A DNA stretch of 64,000 nt from UBA685 sp049890115 (GCA_049890115.1 JBMHCC010000033.1:1-64000); one strand, 5' to 3'. Positions 25,020 to 34,889 are shown, counted from the first letter of the stretch. Numbers and translations: made by a program. The notes: generated by a model from the sequence alone, not told the origin.

Positions 25020-26098
25020 CTTAAGCCTCTTTTTGGTTCAGATGTTTCACCTGCTATCGGAAATAGTACGGTAAATTTTGTCTCAGCGCCTAATTTGCTT
25101 TCGATTTTTAATTCGCCGCGATGACGATTGACAATATGTTTCACAATGGCCAATCCCAAGCCAGTGCCACCTTTTTCGCGTGAACGTGCTTTATCCACGC
25201 GGTAAAACCGTTCTGTCAGGCGTGGGATATGGCGCGCTTCGATACCATCACCTTGATTTGTGACAGAACATACCACCTTATTTGCCATAGGGCTCATTCT
25301 GATATCAATTATTGAATTGGGATAACCATATTTCAGAGCATTTTCGACCAGATTATGAATGACCTCTACCACCTCATCAGCATCACCACGAATAACAGCT
25401 ATGTCATTTGAGTCTGAAAATTCATCAATAAAATTCAAGGTCACATTTTGCTTTGATGCTCTATCTTTTAAAATCTCCACCACAGATAAAACAATATCGC
25501 GCAAACGGACTTTTTCATCAGGGATAATATGCTCTTCAACTTCAACACGTGATAAGGAAATTAGATCATCAATTAGCCTTGTCATACGGCGCGATTCTTC
25601 ATCCATGATAGATAGAAAATGAGATCGGTTATCGTCATCAATATCATCATTGCTACGCAAGGTTTCAATGAAACCAATCAAGCTGGTTAGGGGCGAGCGT
25701 AATTCATGGCTGACATTAGCGACAAAATCACGGCGTACCTTATCCAAATTGCGCTGCAAGGTCATATCCATCAACAAAATGCCGCAATAATGATCGCTGA
25801 TATAAATAATCTTAATCAGAAATTGGCGTTTGACTGATGTATCATGCGTGTAAATAAATTCATGCTGATGCTTTTTCTTTTTGATATTTCGCAGAATATC
25901 GCCAAAGCCAGCATTATTAAAAATTTTGTTCAGCTTGTTATGCGCAAGCTTTTGGCTAAGCAATGCTGATGCTTGGGCATTGGCATATAATATGTGCTGA
26001 TCATAATCGACCAGCAGCAAACCATCTTCCAGCAATTTACCAAATTGTTCAAATTGCGGGATTGTCATCTCAGACCAATTAGCGCTGATACTATCCAC
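25001..26098 (-). CDS. phoR: Phosphate regulon sensor histidine kinase, lacking membrane segments
   Basis: A 365-residue histidine kinase: an N-terminal PAS-like region (about 15-115, LLLVDYDQHILYANAQASALL), the DHp helix with phospho-acceptor His131 in FVANVSHELRSPLTSLIG, and the ATPase domain with N box HNLVENALKYG, FYRVDKARSREKGGTGLGLAIV and GGTGLGL. It pairs with phoB by overlap. No hydrophobic membrane segment precedes the PAS region, unlike most PhoR proteins. The start is a GTG; an internal ATG at 26068 is an alternative. With either start the protein would be cytoplasmic. Confidence 0.87.
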   Translation of the reverse strand: MDSISANWSEMTIPQFEQFGKLLEDGLLLVDYDQHILYANAQASALLSQKLAHNKLNKIFNNAGFGDILRNIKKKKHQHEFIYTHDTSVKRQFLIKIIYISDHYCGILLMDMTLQRNLDKVRRDFVANVSHELRSPLTSLIGFIETLRSNDDIDDDNRSHFLSIMDEESRRMTRLIDDLISLSRVEVEEHIIPDEKVRLRDIVLSVVEILKDRASKQNVTLNFIDEFSDSNDIAVIRGDADEVVEVIHNLVENALKYGYPNSIIDIRMSPMANKVVCSVTNQGDGIEARHIPRLTERFYRVDKARSREKGGTGLGLAIVKHIVNRHRGELKIESKLGAETKFTVLFPIAGETSEPKRGLRWLSKS

Positions 26099-26121
26099 GG
26101 TTTCAATCTTACCTATTCATT

Positions 26122-26149
26122 CCCTGTGGCGGCGAACCGCCTAATAGGG
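26122..26149. other. Compact hairpin in the phoR-mmsA divergent region
   Basis: GGCGG (26128-26132) and CCGCC (26137-26141) close a 4-base CGAA loop, and outer CCCT (26122-26125) and AGGG (26146-26149) can pair around a small internal loop. No T run follows on either strand. It could be an RNA element in the leader of phoR or mmsA, or simply a chance structure. Confidence 0.35.
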
Positions 26150-26308
26150 GTAATGCTACGATTTAATCAAAAAAAAGTAAAAGGTATATGGCTTGGAGCA
26201 AACCGAACCAATTTCAACCAGCAGAAAATTCTTTAAACAACTCTCAGGAACAGATATGGTTCTTCTCAGATTTTGATTACATAAAATAAGCGAAGGGAAT
26301 AATGCGCT

Positions 26309-27811
26309 ATGTCTCATATTGGGCATTATATTAACGGTTCAGCAGTTGCGGGAACATCAGGCCGCCTGCAAGATGTCTTTAACCCAGCCACTGGCGAGGT
26401 CTCACATCAGGTGGCATTGGCAAGTGAAGCTGAGGTTAATGAAGCAGTGGCAGCAGCACATGCAGCATGGCCAGCTTGGGCAGCAATGCCTGTCCTGCGC
26501 CGTGCACGTATCATGGATAAATTTAAAAATATCGTGAATGACCGCGCTGAGACATTGGCACGCGCTATTTCAGATCAGCATGGTAAAACGATTGATGATG
26601 CCCTTGGTGAGGTGACAAGAGGTGTTGAGGTGGTTGAATTTGCAACCTCTGCTCCTTCTTTCATGAAAGGTGAATTTTCTGAAGATGTTGGCTCTGGTGT
26701 TGATAGCCATATGATCCGCCAGCCTTTGGGTGTGGTTGCTGGTATTACGCCTTTTAACTTCCCTGCTATGGTGCCAATGTGGATGTTCCCTGTCGCTTTG
26801 GTCACAGGTAATTGCTTTATTTTAAAGCCATCTGAGCGAGACCCATCAGCATCTTTACTGATTGCGCAATGGTTAACAGAAGCAGGGTTGCCAGATGGTG
26901 TCTTTAATGTGGTGCAAGGTGACAAGCTAGCTGTTGATACGTTGCTTCATCATGATGATATCAGGGCTGTGTCATTTGTCGGCTCAACACCGATTGCGCA
27001 ATATATCCATCAGACAGGCACAGCCAATGGCAAGCGTGTTCAGGCCTTGGGCGGTGCTAAAAATCACATGGTGATTATGCCAGATGCTGATTTGGATATG
27101 GCTGCCTCTGCTTTGATGGGTGCTGCTTATGGCTCTGCTGGTGAACGTTGCATGGCAATTTCAGTGGCAGTCCCTGTTACAGATGCTGTCGCAGATGCGC
27201 TAATTGAGAGATTAGCACCACAAATTGAGGCTTTGAAAATCGGCCCTGCCAGTGACTCTGAATCAGAGATGGGACCTTTGGTAACATCTGATGCTGTCAC
27301 ACGTGTTAACCACTATATTGATAGTGGTGCGGCACAAGGTGCAAAGATTGTGGTTGATGGGCGTGGTTTCCAGCAAGATAAGCAGGGTTATGAAAATGGC
27401 TTTTTTGTCGGTGGTACCTTGCTTGATAATGTGACCGAAGAGATGGATTGCTATCGTGATGAGATCTTTGGTCCTGTGTTATCGATTGTGCGCAAAAACA
27501 GCTATCAGGATGCGGTTGATCTGATTCACGGTCATAATTATGCCAATGGGACAGCTATCTTTACCAGAGATGGTGATGTCGCACGTAATTTCGCAAAAGA
27601 TATTGAAGTTGGCATGGTTGGCGTGAATGTGCCAATTCCGGTACCAATGGCGTATCACAGCTTTGGTGGCTGGAAATCATCTATTTTTGGTGAACATCAC
27701 ATGCATGGCATGGAAGGTGTGCGATTCTATACCAGAATTAAAACAACCACTACCAGATGGCCATCTGGCATGCGCACAGACCCGCAATTCACCATGCCAA
27801 CACTTGGCTAA
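26309..27811 (+). CDS. mmsA: Methylmalonate-semialdehyde dehydrogenase (CoA-acylating)
   Basis: A 500-residue aldehyde dehydrogenase of the MmsA/IolA type, converting methylmalonate semialdehyde to propionyl-CoA (or malonate semialdehyde to acetyl-CoA) in valine, beta-alanine and inositol catabolism. The active-site stretch YGSAGERCMAISVAVPV holds the catalytic Cys in the form typical of MmsA, and GVVAGITPFNFPAMVPMWM and LGGAKNHMVIMPDADLD are family blocks. GAAGGGA lies upstream of the ATG. It is monocistronic with a terminator after it. Malonate semialdehyde formed from beta-alanine by the type of aminotransferase at the window start could be a substrate. Confidence 0.92.
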   Translation: MSHIGHYINGSAVAGTSGRLQDVFNPATGEVSHQVALASEAEVNEAVAAAHAAWPAWAAMPVLRRARIMDKFKNIVNDRAETLARAISDQHGKTIDDALGEVTRGVEVVEFATSAPSFMKGEFSEDVGSGVDSHMIRQPLGVVAGITPFNFPAMVPMWMFPVALVTGNCFILKPSERDPSASLLIAQWLTEAGLPDGVFNVVQGDKLAVDTLLHHDDIRAVSFVGSTPIAQYIHQTGTANGKRVQALGGAKNHMVIMPDADLDMAASALMGAAYGSAGERCMAISVAVPVTDAVADALIERLAPQIEALKIGPASDSESEMGPLVTSDAVTRVNHYIDSGAAQGAKIVVDGRGFQQDKQGYENGFFVGGTLLDNVTEEMDCYRDEIFGPVLSIVRKNSYQDAVDLIHGHNYANGTAIFTRDGDVARNFAKDIEVGMVGVNVPIPVPMAYHSFGGWKSSIFGEHHMHGMEGVRFYTRIKTTTTRWPSGMRTDPQFTMPTLG

Positions 27812-27871
27812 AAATTGACACATAATTGGCTCATAATGAGCTGGGGATGCTTACCATCACTTACGAAACTG

Positions 27872-27910
27872 AAACCAGATTAGATACAAAACGCTAATCT
27901 GGTTTTTTTT
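27872..27910 (+). terminator. Rho-independent terminator of mmsA
   Basis: AAACCAGATTAG (27872-27883) pairs with CTAATCTGGTTT (27894-27905) over a 10-base loop and continues into a run of Ts. It ends right at the 3' end of the oppositely oriented acetoacetyl-CoA synthetase gene; the minus-strand tail is poor in T, so it works mainly for mmsA. Confidence 0.87.
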
Positions 27911-27912
27911 AG

Positions 27913-29940
27913 TTATTGTAATTCAGGCAGGTTACGATACAGCGCCAGTGCCTCTGGATTGGCAAGTGCGCCGACATTATCAATCTCTTTGCCATGAATG
28001 ATATCACGCACAGCTAGCTCTGTTATTTTGCCTGATTTGGTGCGCGGAATATCAGCAATTTGAATTATCACAGCTGGCACATGGCGCGGCGTCGCATTGC
28101 GGCGAATTTGCTGCTTAATCCTCGCCTTTAAATCATCATCAAGAGCAAGCCCTTCACGAAGCCGCACAAATAAGACAATGCGCATATCATCATCATAATC
28201 TTGGCCAACAACAACCGCTTCTAGCACCTCATCAATCGCCTCGACCTGACGATAAATCTCTGCTGTGCCAATACGCACCCCGCCAGGGTTCAAGGTGGCA
28301 TCAGAACGGCCATAAAAAATCATCCCGCCATTATCTGTCAAAGCCACACAATCACCATGGTGCCAAACATTATCAAAGCGTGCAAAATAGGCTTTATGAT
28401 AACGGCTGCCATCTTCATCATTCCAGAAATTAGTTGGCATAGATGGATGAGGTGACAAGCAGACTAGCTCTCCTTTTTGCCCCATAACAGGCTGGCCATC
28501 ATCATCAAAAACAGCAACATCCATGCCAAGAAGGCGTTTTTGGCATTGCCCACGAAAGACAGGGCTAATCGGTGAGCCGCCAACAAAGCAGCCAATAATA
28601 TCAGTGCCGCCAGCGATTGACGCCAGGCAAATATCATCAGCCCATTTATCATAAATATAATCAAAACCAGCTTCAGAAAGCGGTGAGCCTGTGGAAAAAA
28701 TCATCCGCAACTGCGCAATATTATGATGGTGTTTCACAGCAAGGCCTGCTTTTGCACAAGCATCAATATATTTTGCAGATGTGCCAAAATGAGTGACATT
28801 TTCAGCTGCGATAATCTCAGCAAAACGTGATGCTTCTGGATAAAAAGGTGAGCCATCAAACAACACCAAGCTAGCCCCACAGCTAAGGGCAGAGATAGAC
28901 CAGTTCCACATCATCCAGCCACATGTTGTGAAATAAAATAATCTGTCACCTTCCTGGATATCACCTTGCAAAATCAATTCTGCTTTATGCTTTAGCAAGG
29001 TACCACCAACCGAATGAACGATACATTTCGGCAATCCTGTCGTGCCAGATGAGAACATAATATATAAAGGATCAGCAAAACGAACTGGTTCAAATTGCAA
29101 CTCTGCTATTGCAAAAGGCGCGATAAATTCATCAAGCCGCATGATCTGGCAATCTTCTGGCACAGCCTGACCAGCGGCAATAGCATCAGCCCATAATGCG
29201 GCCTTGGCATCATCATATGCTGGCAAAGTGCCGATATATTCATAGCGAATCAGCATTGTCACAGATGAGATGGCAGCAAGCAATTCTGCGCCAACCTCAA
29301 GAGATGAGAAATGCTTACCATTATAGAGATAGCCATCAGCTGAGATGATAATTTTCGGCTCTATTTGTGCCAGCCTATCCATCGCTGCTGCAAATCCAAA
29401 ATCAGGTGAACAGCTTGACCAAACAGCCCCTAATGAGGTGACAGCCAGCATGAAAGAGATGGTTTGCGCTGTATTTGGCACAATACCAGCCACACGGTCA
29501 CCTTTTTGGATGCCGGCAGCTTGCAAAGCTTGCTGAATGCGCGACACATCATCGCGCAAATCATCATGACACCAGCTGGCCCGCTTACCATCTTCCCCAA
29601 TTTCGATAATGGCATCTTCTGAACCATGATACCGCAACATATTTTCAGCAAAATTCAATTTCGCTTCAGGGAAAAACCGTGCCTTTTTTATGTCATCATC
29701 ATGATGATAGGAAAGACTGCCAGCCTCACCAATAATGTCTGTATAATCCCAAACACTGCGCCAAAAACCGCCTAAATCAGAGACAGACCACGACCAGAGC
29801 GCATCATAATCGGAAAATGACTGCCCCTCTGCTTCATTTGCGAAATGCATAAATTCGGAAATGCGGGTTGCAGCAGCTAGTGCGCTATCTGGTTGCCAGA
29901 GCATATCGCCACTATAATCACCTGCAATCTTAGAGCTCAT
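27913..29940 (-). CDS. aacS: Acetoacetyl-CoA synthetase
   Basis: A 675-residue adenylate-forming enzyme that activates acetoacetate to acetoacetyl-CoA. The AMP-binding core is FSSGTTGLPKCIVHSVGG, with GWMMWNWSISAL, SIAGGTDIIGCFVGG and the C-terminal RTKSGKITE containing the catalytic Lys. These and the length fit acetoacetate-CoA ligases rather than acetate-CoA ligases. A TTG at 29961 would add seven residues, but GAGG six bases before the ATG at 29940 favours that start. It is the last gene of the minus-strand operon starting with the dimethylglycine dehydrogenase homologue, though a 77-base gap with tandem repeats separates it. Confidence 0.9.
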   Translation of the reverse strand: MSSKIAGDYSGDMLWQPDSALAAATRISEFMHFANEAEGQSFSDYDALWSWSVSDLGGFWRSVWDYTDIIGEAGSLSYHHDDDIKKARFFPEAKLNFAENMLRYHGSEDAIIEIGEDGKRASWCHDDLRDDVSRIQQALQAAGIQKGDRVAGIVPNTAQTISFMLAVTSLGAVWSSCSPDFGFAAAMDRLAQIEPKIIISADGYLYNGKHFSSLEVGAELLAAISSVTMLIRYEYIGTLPAYDDAKAALWADAIAAGQAVPEDCQIMRLDEFIAPFAIAELQFEPVRFADPLYIMFSSGTTGLPKCIVHSVGGTLLKHKAELILQGDIQEGDRLFYFTTCGWMMWNWSISALSCGASLVLFDGSPFYPEASRFAEIIAAENVTHFGTSAKYIDACAKAGLAVKHHHNIAQLRMIFSTGSPLSEAGFDYIYDKWADDICLASIAGGTDIIGCFVGGSPISPVFRGQCQKRLLGMDVAVFDDDGQPVMGQKGELVCLSPHPSMPTNFWNDEDGSRYHKAYFARFDNVWHHGDCVALTDNGGMIFYGRSDATLNPGGVRIGTAEIYRQVEAIDEVLEAVVVGQDYDDDMRIVLFVRLREGLALDDDLKARIKQQIRRNATPRHVPAVIIQIADIPRTKSGKITELAVRDIIHGKEIDNVGALANPEALALYRNLPELQ

Positions 29941-29959
29941 TCTTGCCTCTTCATCTGTC

Positions 29960-29995
29960 AAAGATAATCTGAAAGATAATCTGAAAGATAATCTG
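29960..29995. repeat. Perfect tandem repeat, three copies of a 12-mer
   Basis: AAAGATAATCTG is present three times head to tail (29960-29971, 29972-29983, 29984-29995) with no mismatch. It lies directly upstream of the aacS ribosome binding site, in its untranslated leader or promoter. The unit length is a multiple of three and close to one helical turn. Copy number could vary by slippage. Confidence 0.9.
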
Positions 29996-30016
29996 GCAAA
30001 ACCCTATCGCAAATGA

Positions 30017-31297
30017 TTAGGCGCTGGCAACAATTTGGGCAGCCTGTTTGATAGCATGATCTGTTTTTTCAAGATCATCATCATTTATCCCCAGATGCGG
30101 ATATAATTTGCCAGCACTTTTGAAAATCCCATTTTCACGCAAGACCCGATTGAAATGGCCTGACAAAGTCGCATTTGCCGCTTTGACATCACGATAATCA
30201 CGCACATCATGAGAACAAAATACCACATCAAATAAAGTTGGATGCCCGACAATCTGATGTGCCACACCAACATCATCCAGATGTGTTTCGATCATCCCCA
30301 TAATGGTCTGGCCAATCTCATAGAGGCGTTCATAGCTGCCTTCACGGCGCAAGATTTCTAGCGTTTTCAGACCAGCCACAGAAGCAACAGGATTGCCTGA
30401 TAAAGTGCCAAGCTGCATCAAGAACCCGTCACTGCCAACAGCTGATTTATCAAAATGTGCCATAATTTCAGCTGAGCTAGCAATCGCTGCCAAAGGAAAA
30501 CCACCGCCAATAATCTTGCCAAAAGTGGCAATATCAGGTGTCACACCATAATGGCCTTGCGCCCCGTCATAAGCAAAACGGAACCCTGTTACCACCTCAT
30601 CAAAAATCAGCAAGATACCTGTTTCATCACAGATGTGACGCAAGCCCTCAAGGAAGCCTGGCAGAGGCGGAATAATCCGTTGCAATGGTTCAACAATAAT
30701 AGCTGCTATCTCATCCTGATATTCAGCAACCAGCGATTTAACGAATTCTAGATCATTAAAAGGTGCGATAAGCATATCAGCTTCAACAGATGCTGGAATG
30801 CCAGCGCTATCTGGGACAGCTTGCGGGAAATTGACCTGCCTATCTGGTGCTAGGCTCATCTGTGCTTCAGCACACATGCCATGATACCCACCTTCAAATT
30901 TCAGGATTTTCATCTTTTTGCGATATGCTCTGGCAAGACGCATCGCATACATATCAGCCTCACCACCAGCAGAAACATAGCGCAGCTGTTCAGCACATGG
31001 CACAGCACGGCAAATTTCTTCAGCAAGCTCAAGGCCCTTAGAATTATTGGCAAAAAATGTCATGCCTTTTGATAATTGCTCTTGGACAGCCTCTATCACC
31101 TCAGGATGACCATGACCTAAAATCATCGGCCCAGAGCCAATCAAATAATCAATATAATGGTTTCCCTCACTATCCCAAACCTGACTTGCTTTGCCACCTT
31201 CGATGAAAATAGATGGGTCAAAATTACCAAAGCCACCAGCAGGTAGCACCGCTTTAGCACGCTCATGAAGGCTGATTGAAGTTGCTAGATCAGACAT
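30017..31297 (-). CDS. Class III aminotransferase, glutamate-1-semialdehyde aminomutase-like
   Basis: A 426-residue PLP enzyme related to HemL and to omega- or beta-amino acid transaminases. The PLP lysine is in TFGKIIGGGFPLAAI, the cofactor Asp in LLIFDEVVTGFRF, and the phosphate-binding stretch is SAGGEADMYAMRLAR. HemL normally has GSEA at the last site, and here it is GGEA, so heme synthesis is unlikely. The second ATG (31297) is chosen because AAAGGA directly abuts the first (31309). It follows the racemase-family gene in a betaine-type operon, so it probably transaminates a product of that pathway. Confidence 0.82.
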   Translation of the reverse strand: MSDLATSISLHERAKAVLPAGGFGNFDPSIFIEGGKASQVWDSEGNHYIDYLIGSGPMILGHGHPEVIEAVQEQLSKGMTFFANNSKGLELAEEICRAVPCAEQLRYVSAGGEADMYAMRLARAYRKKMKILKFEGGYHGMCAEAQMSLAPDRQVNFPQAVPDSAGIPASVEADMLIAPFNDLEFVKSLVAEYQDEIAAIIVEPLQRIIPPLPGFLEGLRHICDETGILLIFDEVVTGFRFAYDGAQGHYGVTPDIATFGKIIGGGFPLAAIASSAEIMAHFDKSAVGSDGFLMQLGTLSGNPVASVAGLKTLEILRREGSYERLYEIGQTIMGMIETHLDDVGVAHQIVGHPTLFDVVFCSHDVRDYRDVKAANATLSGHFNRVLRENGIFKSAGKLYPHLGINDDDLEKTDHAIKQAAQIVASA

Positions 31298-31315
31298 GAT
31301 AGTGATCATCCTTTG

Positions 31316-32419
31316 TTACGATAAAATGATATCAGCTGCACCAAGCAAATCTTCATCTGGCACAACACCAAGCCCAATGCCATCAGGTGCTGCAATCGTG
31401 CCCTTATGACGTGTTGGCAGATTGGTATCTAATTTTGGTGATACATAAGATGATAAATCGCACACATTCATCACAAATTGCGGCTTGGTAGATGCGCCAA
31501 TATGTAGGGCAGCAGATGTGGTAATATCACTGCCCCATGTATCTTCAATGCACATTTTCACGCCTAAACTCACACATAAATCACGTGCTTGACGCATCGC
31601 TGACACGCCGCCAAATTTTGATAATTTCAATGCGGCAGCATCCATACAGCCAGCCTCATGGCCGCTCAGTAGGCTTGCGATATCAAATACATTTTCATCT
31701 AGCTTCATCGCAAGACCAGTGGCAGAACGCACATGCGCACATTCTGTGATAGTCGCACAAGGCTGTTCCAGCATAATATCAAGATGGCTGATGGCTCTTG
31801 CCACTCTTGTCGCATCAAGGCTTGTGGCACCACAATTCCAATCACCATAAACAAGCGGCCCATCACCAACAGCCTCACGCACTAATGTGAGCCTTGCGAT
31901 ATCAGCTTCATTATTTTTATCAGCTCCTAATTTGACCTGGAACTGGCGCATACCTGCTGCATATTCATCACGCGCAATTTTCGCCATCTCATCAGGGTCA
32001 ATACAGGTGATAGAATGATAAAGCGGCAAAGAGGCACCATAATCACCGCCAAGATAGCGATATAATGGCATATTAGCTGCTTTGGCTGCGAGATCATGTA
32101 ATGCAATATCAATGATTGATTTCACATAAGGATGACCTTGCAGATAATGATGACAAGCTGCCATCACAGCTTCTGGATGACCAGCATCAGCACCACGCAA
32201 TACTGGCATCAGATAGTCAATCGCAGGCGCAACACCTTCAGCATAAGCAGGCAGATAATGCGGGATAGGGCAAACCTCTCCCCAACCAGATAGGCCAGCA
32301 TCTGTATCAATGCGCATCATAACAGATGTTACCTCATCACAGGTTTTACCATCTGCCATGTGATAGGCTGTATGGCTTTTCAGTGAACGGTGCCATAAAG
32401 AAATTCTGGTAATTTTCAT
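31316..32419 (-). CDS. Mandelate racemase/MLE family enzyme, betaine epimerase-like (copy 1)
   Basis: A 367-residue enolase-superfamily enzyme of the MLE subgroup. The metal ligands are Asp193 (YGDWN), Glu218 (LEQPC) and Asp241 (KLDEN); acid/base lysines are Lys163 (QVKLG) and Lys265 (ALKLSKFGG). The two-lysine arrangement fits 1,1-proton transfer, as in hydroxyproline betaine 2-epimerase (HpbD) or cis-3-hydroxyproline dehydratase. It lies 25 bases after the dimethylglycine dehydrogenase-like gene and just before an aminotransferase. A paralogue with the same residue layout is at 38294. An epimerase or dehydratase acting on a proline-type or other betaine is inferred from context. Confidence 0.83.
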   Translation of the reverse strand: MKITRISLWHRSLKSHTAYHMADGKTCDEVTSVMMRIDTDAGLSGWGEVCPIPHYLPAYAEGVAPAIDYLMPVLRGADAGHPEAVMAACHHYLQGHPYVKSIIDIALHDLAAKAANMPLYRYLGGDYGASLPLYHSITCIDPDEMAKIARDEYAAGMRQFQVKLGADKNNEADIARLTLVREAVGDGPLVYGDWNCGATSLDATRVARAISHLDIMLEQPCATITECAHVRSATGLAMKLDENVFDIASLLSGHEAGCMDAAALKLSKFGGVSAMRQARDLCVSLGVKMCIEDTWGSDITTSAALHIGASTKPQFVMNVCDLSSYVSPKLDTNLPTRHKGTIAAPDGIGLGVVPDEDLLGAADIILS

Positions 32420-32444
32420 AATCTTGCCTCTTTGCTATCTGTCA

Positions 32445-34889
32445 TCAGCCATCTTGGCGTGGTAACAAACTATCTGGATCATAGGCTGGTTTATCAAGCA
32501 ACCAGGCATTACGGTTTTGACCATGAACCACAACTTGTAAGTGACCGCCCTGATTAACAGCTTCTGGCTTCAGATAGGCAAAAGCGAGGATCTTATCAAC
32601 GCTTGGTCCATAAGCCACTGATGCGGTTGTCCCGATAACCTTGCCATCCATCATCACAGCCTCGCCGCCATGACCAAAAATATCATTATCTTGTTCAATT
32701 TCTAGATAATAACATTGCCATGGCATCTGGTCTGATTCATATGAAGCAATGGTTTTATCAAGACCAATATAATCTTTATCCAATTTCACAAAACGCATCA
32801 CATCAGCTTCTGGCAAAGTCACCTCATTAGTAAGCTCGCCAGCACCTTTAAAGGCCTTTTCCATACGCATCGCATTCATGGCAAATGACCCATAATCAGC
32901 GATATTATAATCAGCCCCTGCTGCCCATAATGCCTGATAGACATCGATCATCGCCTTGCGTGGGATATGCAATTCCCAGCCAAGCTCACCAGCATAGGAC
33001 AAACGCAATGCCCATAAGCTATGACCAGCAATGGTGATTATCTGTCCTGACAACCACTTAAAATCTGCATTAGACAAGCTAGCATCTGTAACAGCTGATA
33101 AGACTGCTCGGCTTTTCGGACCGTTCAGTGATAATGCCCCCCATTCTTCTGACAGACAACTCACTGTGATGTTGGCATCACCGCGGTAACGGTCAATATG
33201 GTCAAGCAAACGTTGTTCAAAAAAGGCAGCACACACCAAATAGAATTTATCATCTTCAAGCTTGATTATGGTTGTTTCAAGCTCAATTCTGCCTGCCTCA
33301 TTCAACATGTGAGTCAAAGTAATGCCACCTATTTTTTGTGGCAAACGATTGGCCACAAGCCTATCTAGCAAGCCTTCTGCATCAGGGCCTGATACCGCTA
33401 TTTTGGTGAAAGCTGAAATATCCATAATCCCGACATCAGAGCGTACAGATGCGACCTCGCCTGCCACCACATCATCAACAGCGCTGCGGCGAAATGAATA
33501 AATATCTTCTTGGGCCATATCATTTGTGGCAAACCAGCGCGGGCGCTCATGACCAAAGACTTCTTCATAGACAGCGCCTTTTTCTTTCAAAATCTCATAA
33601 AGGGCGCTTGGCTTCACAGGACGCCCTGCTAGCCTGTTAAAATGCGGGAACGGGATTTCATGACGCAGGCAATAATCTTCTTTTGCCTTTACCACTTGCC
33701 AGTCTTTCGTCGCATAAGAGCCAAAACGACGCGGATCATAATCACGCATTGAGATATCAGCCGAACCATGCACCATCCATCGTGCCAGCTCTCTGGTTAG
33801 GCCAGGGCCCCAACCAATGCCGATTTGTGTCCCACAACAACACCAATAATTACGCACGCCAGGAGCTGGACCAATCAGTGGGTTACCATCTGGCGGATGG
33901 CTAATCGCACCGTGAACTTCACGCTTAATGCCAAGCTCTGATAGGATAGGCATGCGTTCCATCGCATTTTCCAGCCATGGCATAATTCTATCATAATCAG
34001 CTTCAAATAACTCATTTTCAGCTTCCCAAGGGCAATGATCTTCCCACACAGTATTTGGATTTGCTTTTTCATAAATTCCGATAAGGCCTGATTTCTGTTC
34101 CATACGAACATAGCCTGACACCATTTTATCATCACGGATCACAGGCAGCTCTGATGTCATATCAACAAATTCAGGCACTGTATCTGTTACCAGATAATGA
34201 TGTGTCATAGATGTCATAGGCAGTTGCAAGCCTGACCATTCCCCCATTTGGCGGGCATAGGTGCCGCCTGAATTCACCACATGCTCGCAACGGATAGCGC
34301 CCATAGGTGTTTCAACAAGCCATTCGCCATTGTCCTGACATGTGATATTGGTTGCCTGACAACGGCGCACAATTTTTACCCCAAGCTGACGTGCGCCTGT
34401 TGCCATAGCCTGTGTGACACCAGAGGGGTCAACATGACCATCATCAGGTGTATGAAGCGCACCCAAAACACCATCAAGATTATAATAAGGATGTAGTTTA
34501 CGAATCTCCTCAGGTGAGATAAGCGCAATGTTAAAGCCTAATGAGCGCCCAACAGATAAGGTATGACGCAGCCAATCCATCTCATCTTCACTATAGGCCA
34601 GACGCAAAGACCCACAACCATGCCAAGTGACTGAATGACCTGTCTCAGCTTCCAAAGCACCTGAATAAAGTCCGATATTATAATCAACACATTTGCCAAG
34701 TGAATAGCTTGATGTGGAATGGGTAATCTGACCAGCGGCATGCCATGTTGAACCTGATGTCAATTCTGCTTTTTCCAACAAAACAACATCGCTCCACCCC
34801 TCATGTGCCAAATGATAAGCAAGGCCACATCCCATGACACCACCACCAACAATAACAACACGAGCAAAAGACGGTAATTGAGCTTCCAT
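32445..34889 (-). CDS. Dimethylglycine/sarcosine dehydrogenase family demethylase
   Basis: An 814-residue, two-part enzyme: an N-terminal FAD amine oxidoreductase (VVIVGGGVMGCGLAYHL at 11-27) and a C-terminal GcvT-like tetrahydrofolate-binding region from about residue 440 (YSFRRSAVDDVV, SDVGIMDISAFTKIAVSGPDA). His50 in SGSTWHAAG matches the histidine that carries covalent FAD in this family. It oxidatively removes an N-methyl group, passing formaldehyde to tetrahydrofolate. The second ATG at 34889 has AAGGG at proper spacing. It heads a minus-strand operon and is divergent from the RpiR regulator. Substrate may be dimethylglycine, sarcosine or an N-methylproline-type amine. Confidence 0.88.
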   Translation of the reverse strand: MEAQLPSFARVVIVGGGVMGCGLAYHLAHEGWSDVVLLEKAELTSGSTWHAAGQITHSTSSYSLGKCVDYNIGLYSGALEAETGHSVTWHGCGSLRLAYSEDEMDWLRHTLSVGRSLGFNIALISPEEIRKLHPYYNLDGVLGALHTPDDGHVDPSGVTQAMATGARQLGVKIVRRCQATNITCQDNGEWLVETPMGAIRCEHVVNSGGTYARQMGEWSGLQLPMTSMTHHYLVTDTVPEFVDMTSELPVIRDDKMVSGYVRMEQKSGLIGIYEKANPNTVWEDHCPWEAENELFEADYDRIMPWLENAMERMPILSELGIKREVHGAISHPPDGNPLIGPAPGVRNYWCCCGTQIGIGWGPGLTRELARWMVHGSADISMRDYDPRRFGSYATKDWQVVKAKEDYCLRHEIPFPHFNRLAGRPVKPSALYEILKEKGAVYEEVFGHERPRWFATNDMAQEDIYSFRRSAVDDVVAGEVASVRSDVGIMDISAFTKIAVSGPDAEGLLDRLVANRLPQKIGGITLTHMLNEAGRIELETTIIKLEDDKFYLVCAAFFEQRLLDHIDRYRGDANITVSCLSEEWGALSLNGPKSRAVLSAVTDASLSNADFKWLSGQIITIAGHSLWALRLSYAGELGWELHIPRKAMIDVYQALWAAGADYNIADYGSFAMNAMRMEKAFKGAGELTNEVTLPEADVMRFVKLDKDYIGLDKTIASYESDQMPWQCYYLEIEQDNDIFGHGGEAVMMDGKVIGTTASVAYGPSVDKILAFAYLKPEAVNQGGHLQVVVHGQNRNAWLLDKPAYDPDSLLPRQDG

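Noticed and set aside
30017..31297. hemL, glutamate-1-semialdehyde aminomutase for heme synthesis
   Set aside because: The fold and PLP lysine fit, but the GSEA-type gating motif is changed and the gene sits in a catabolic operon, so a transaminase is more likely.
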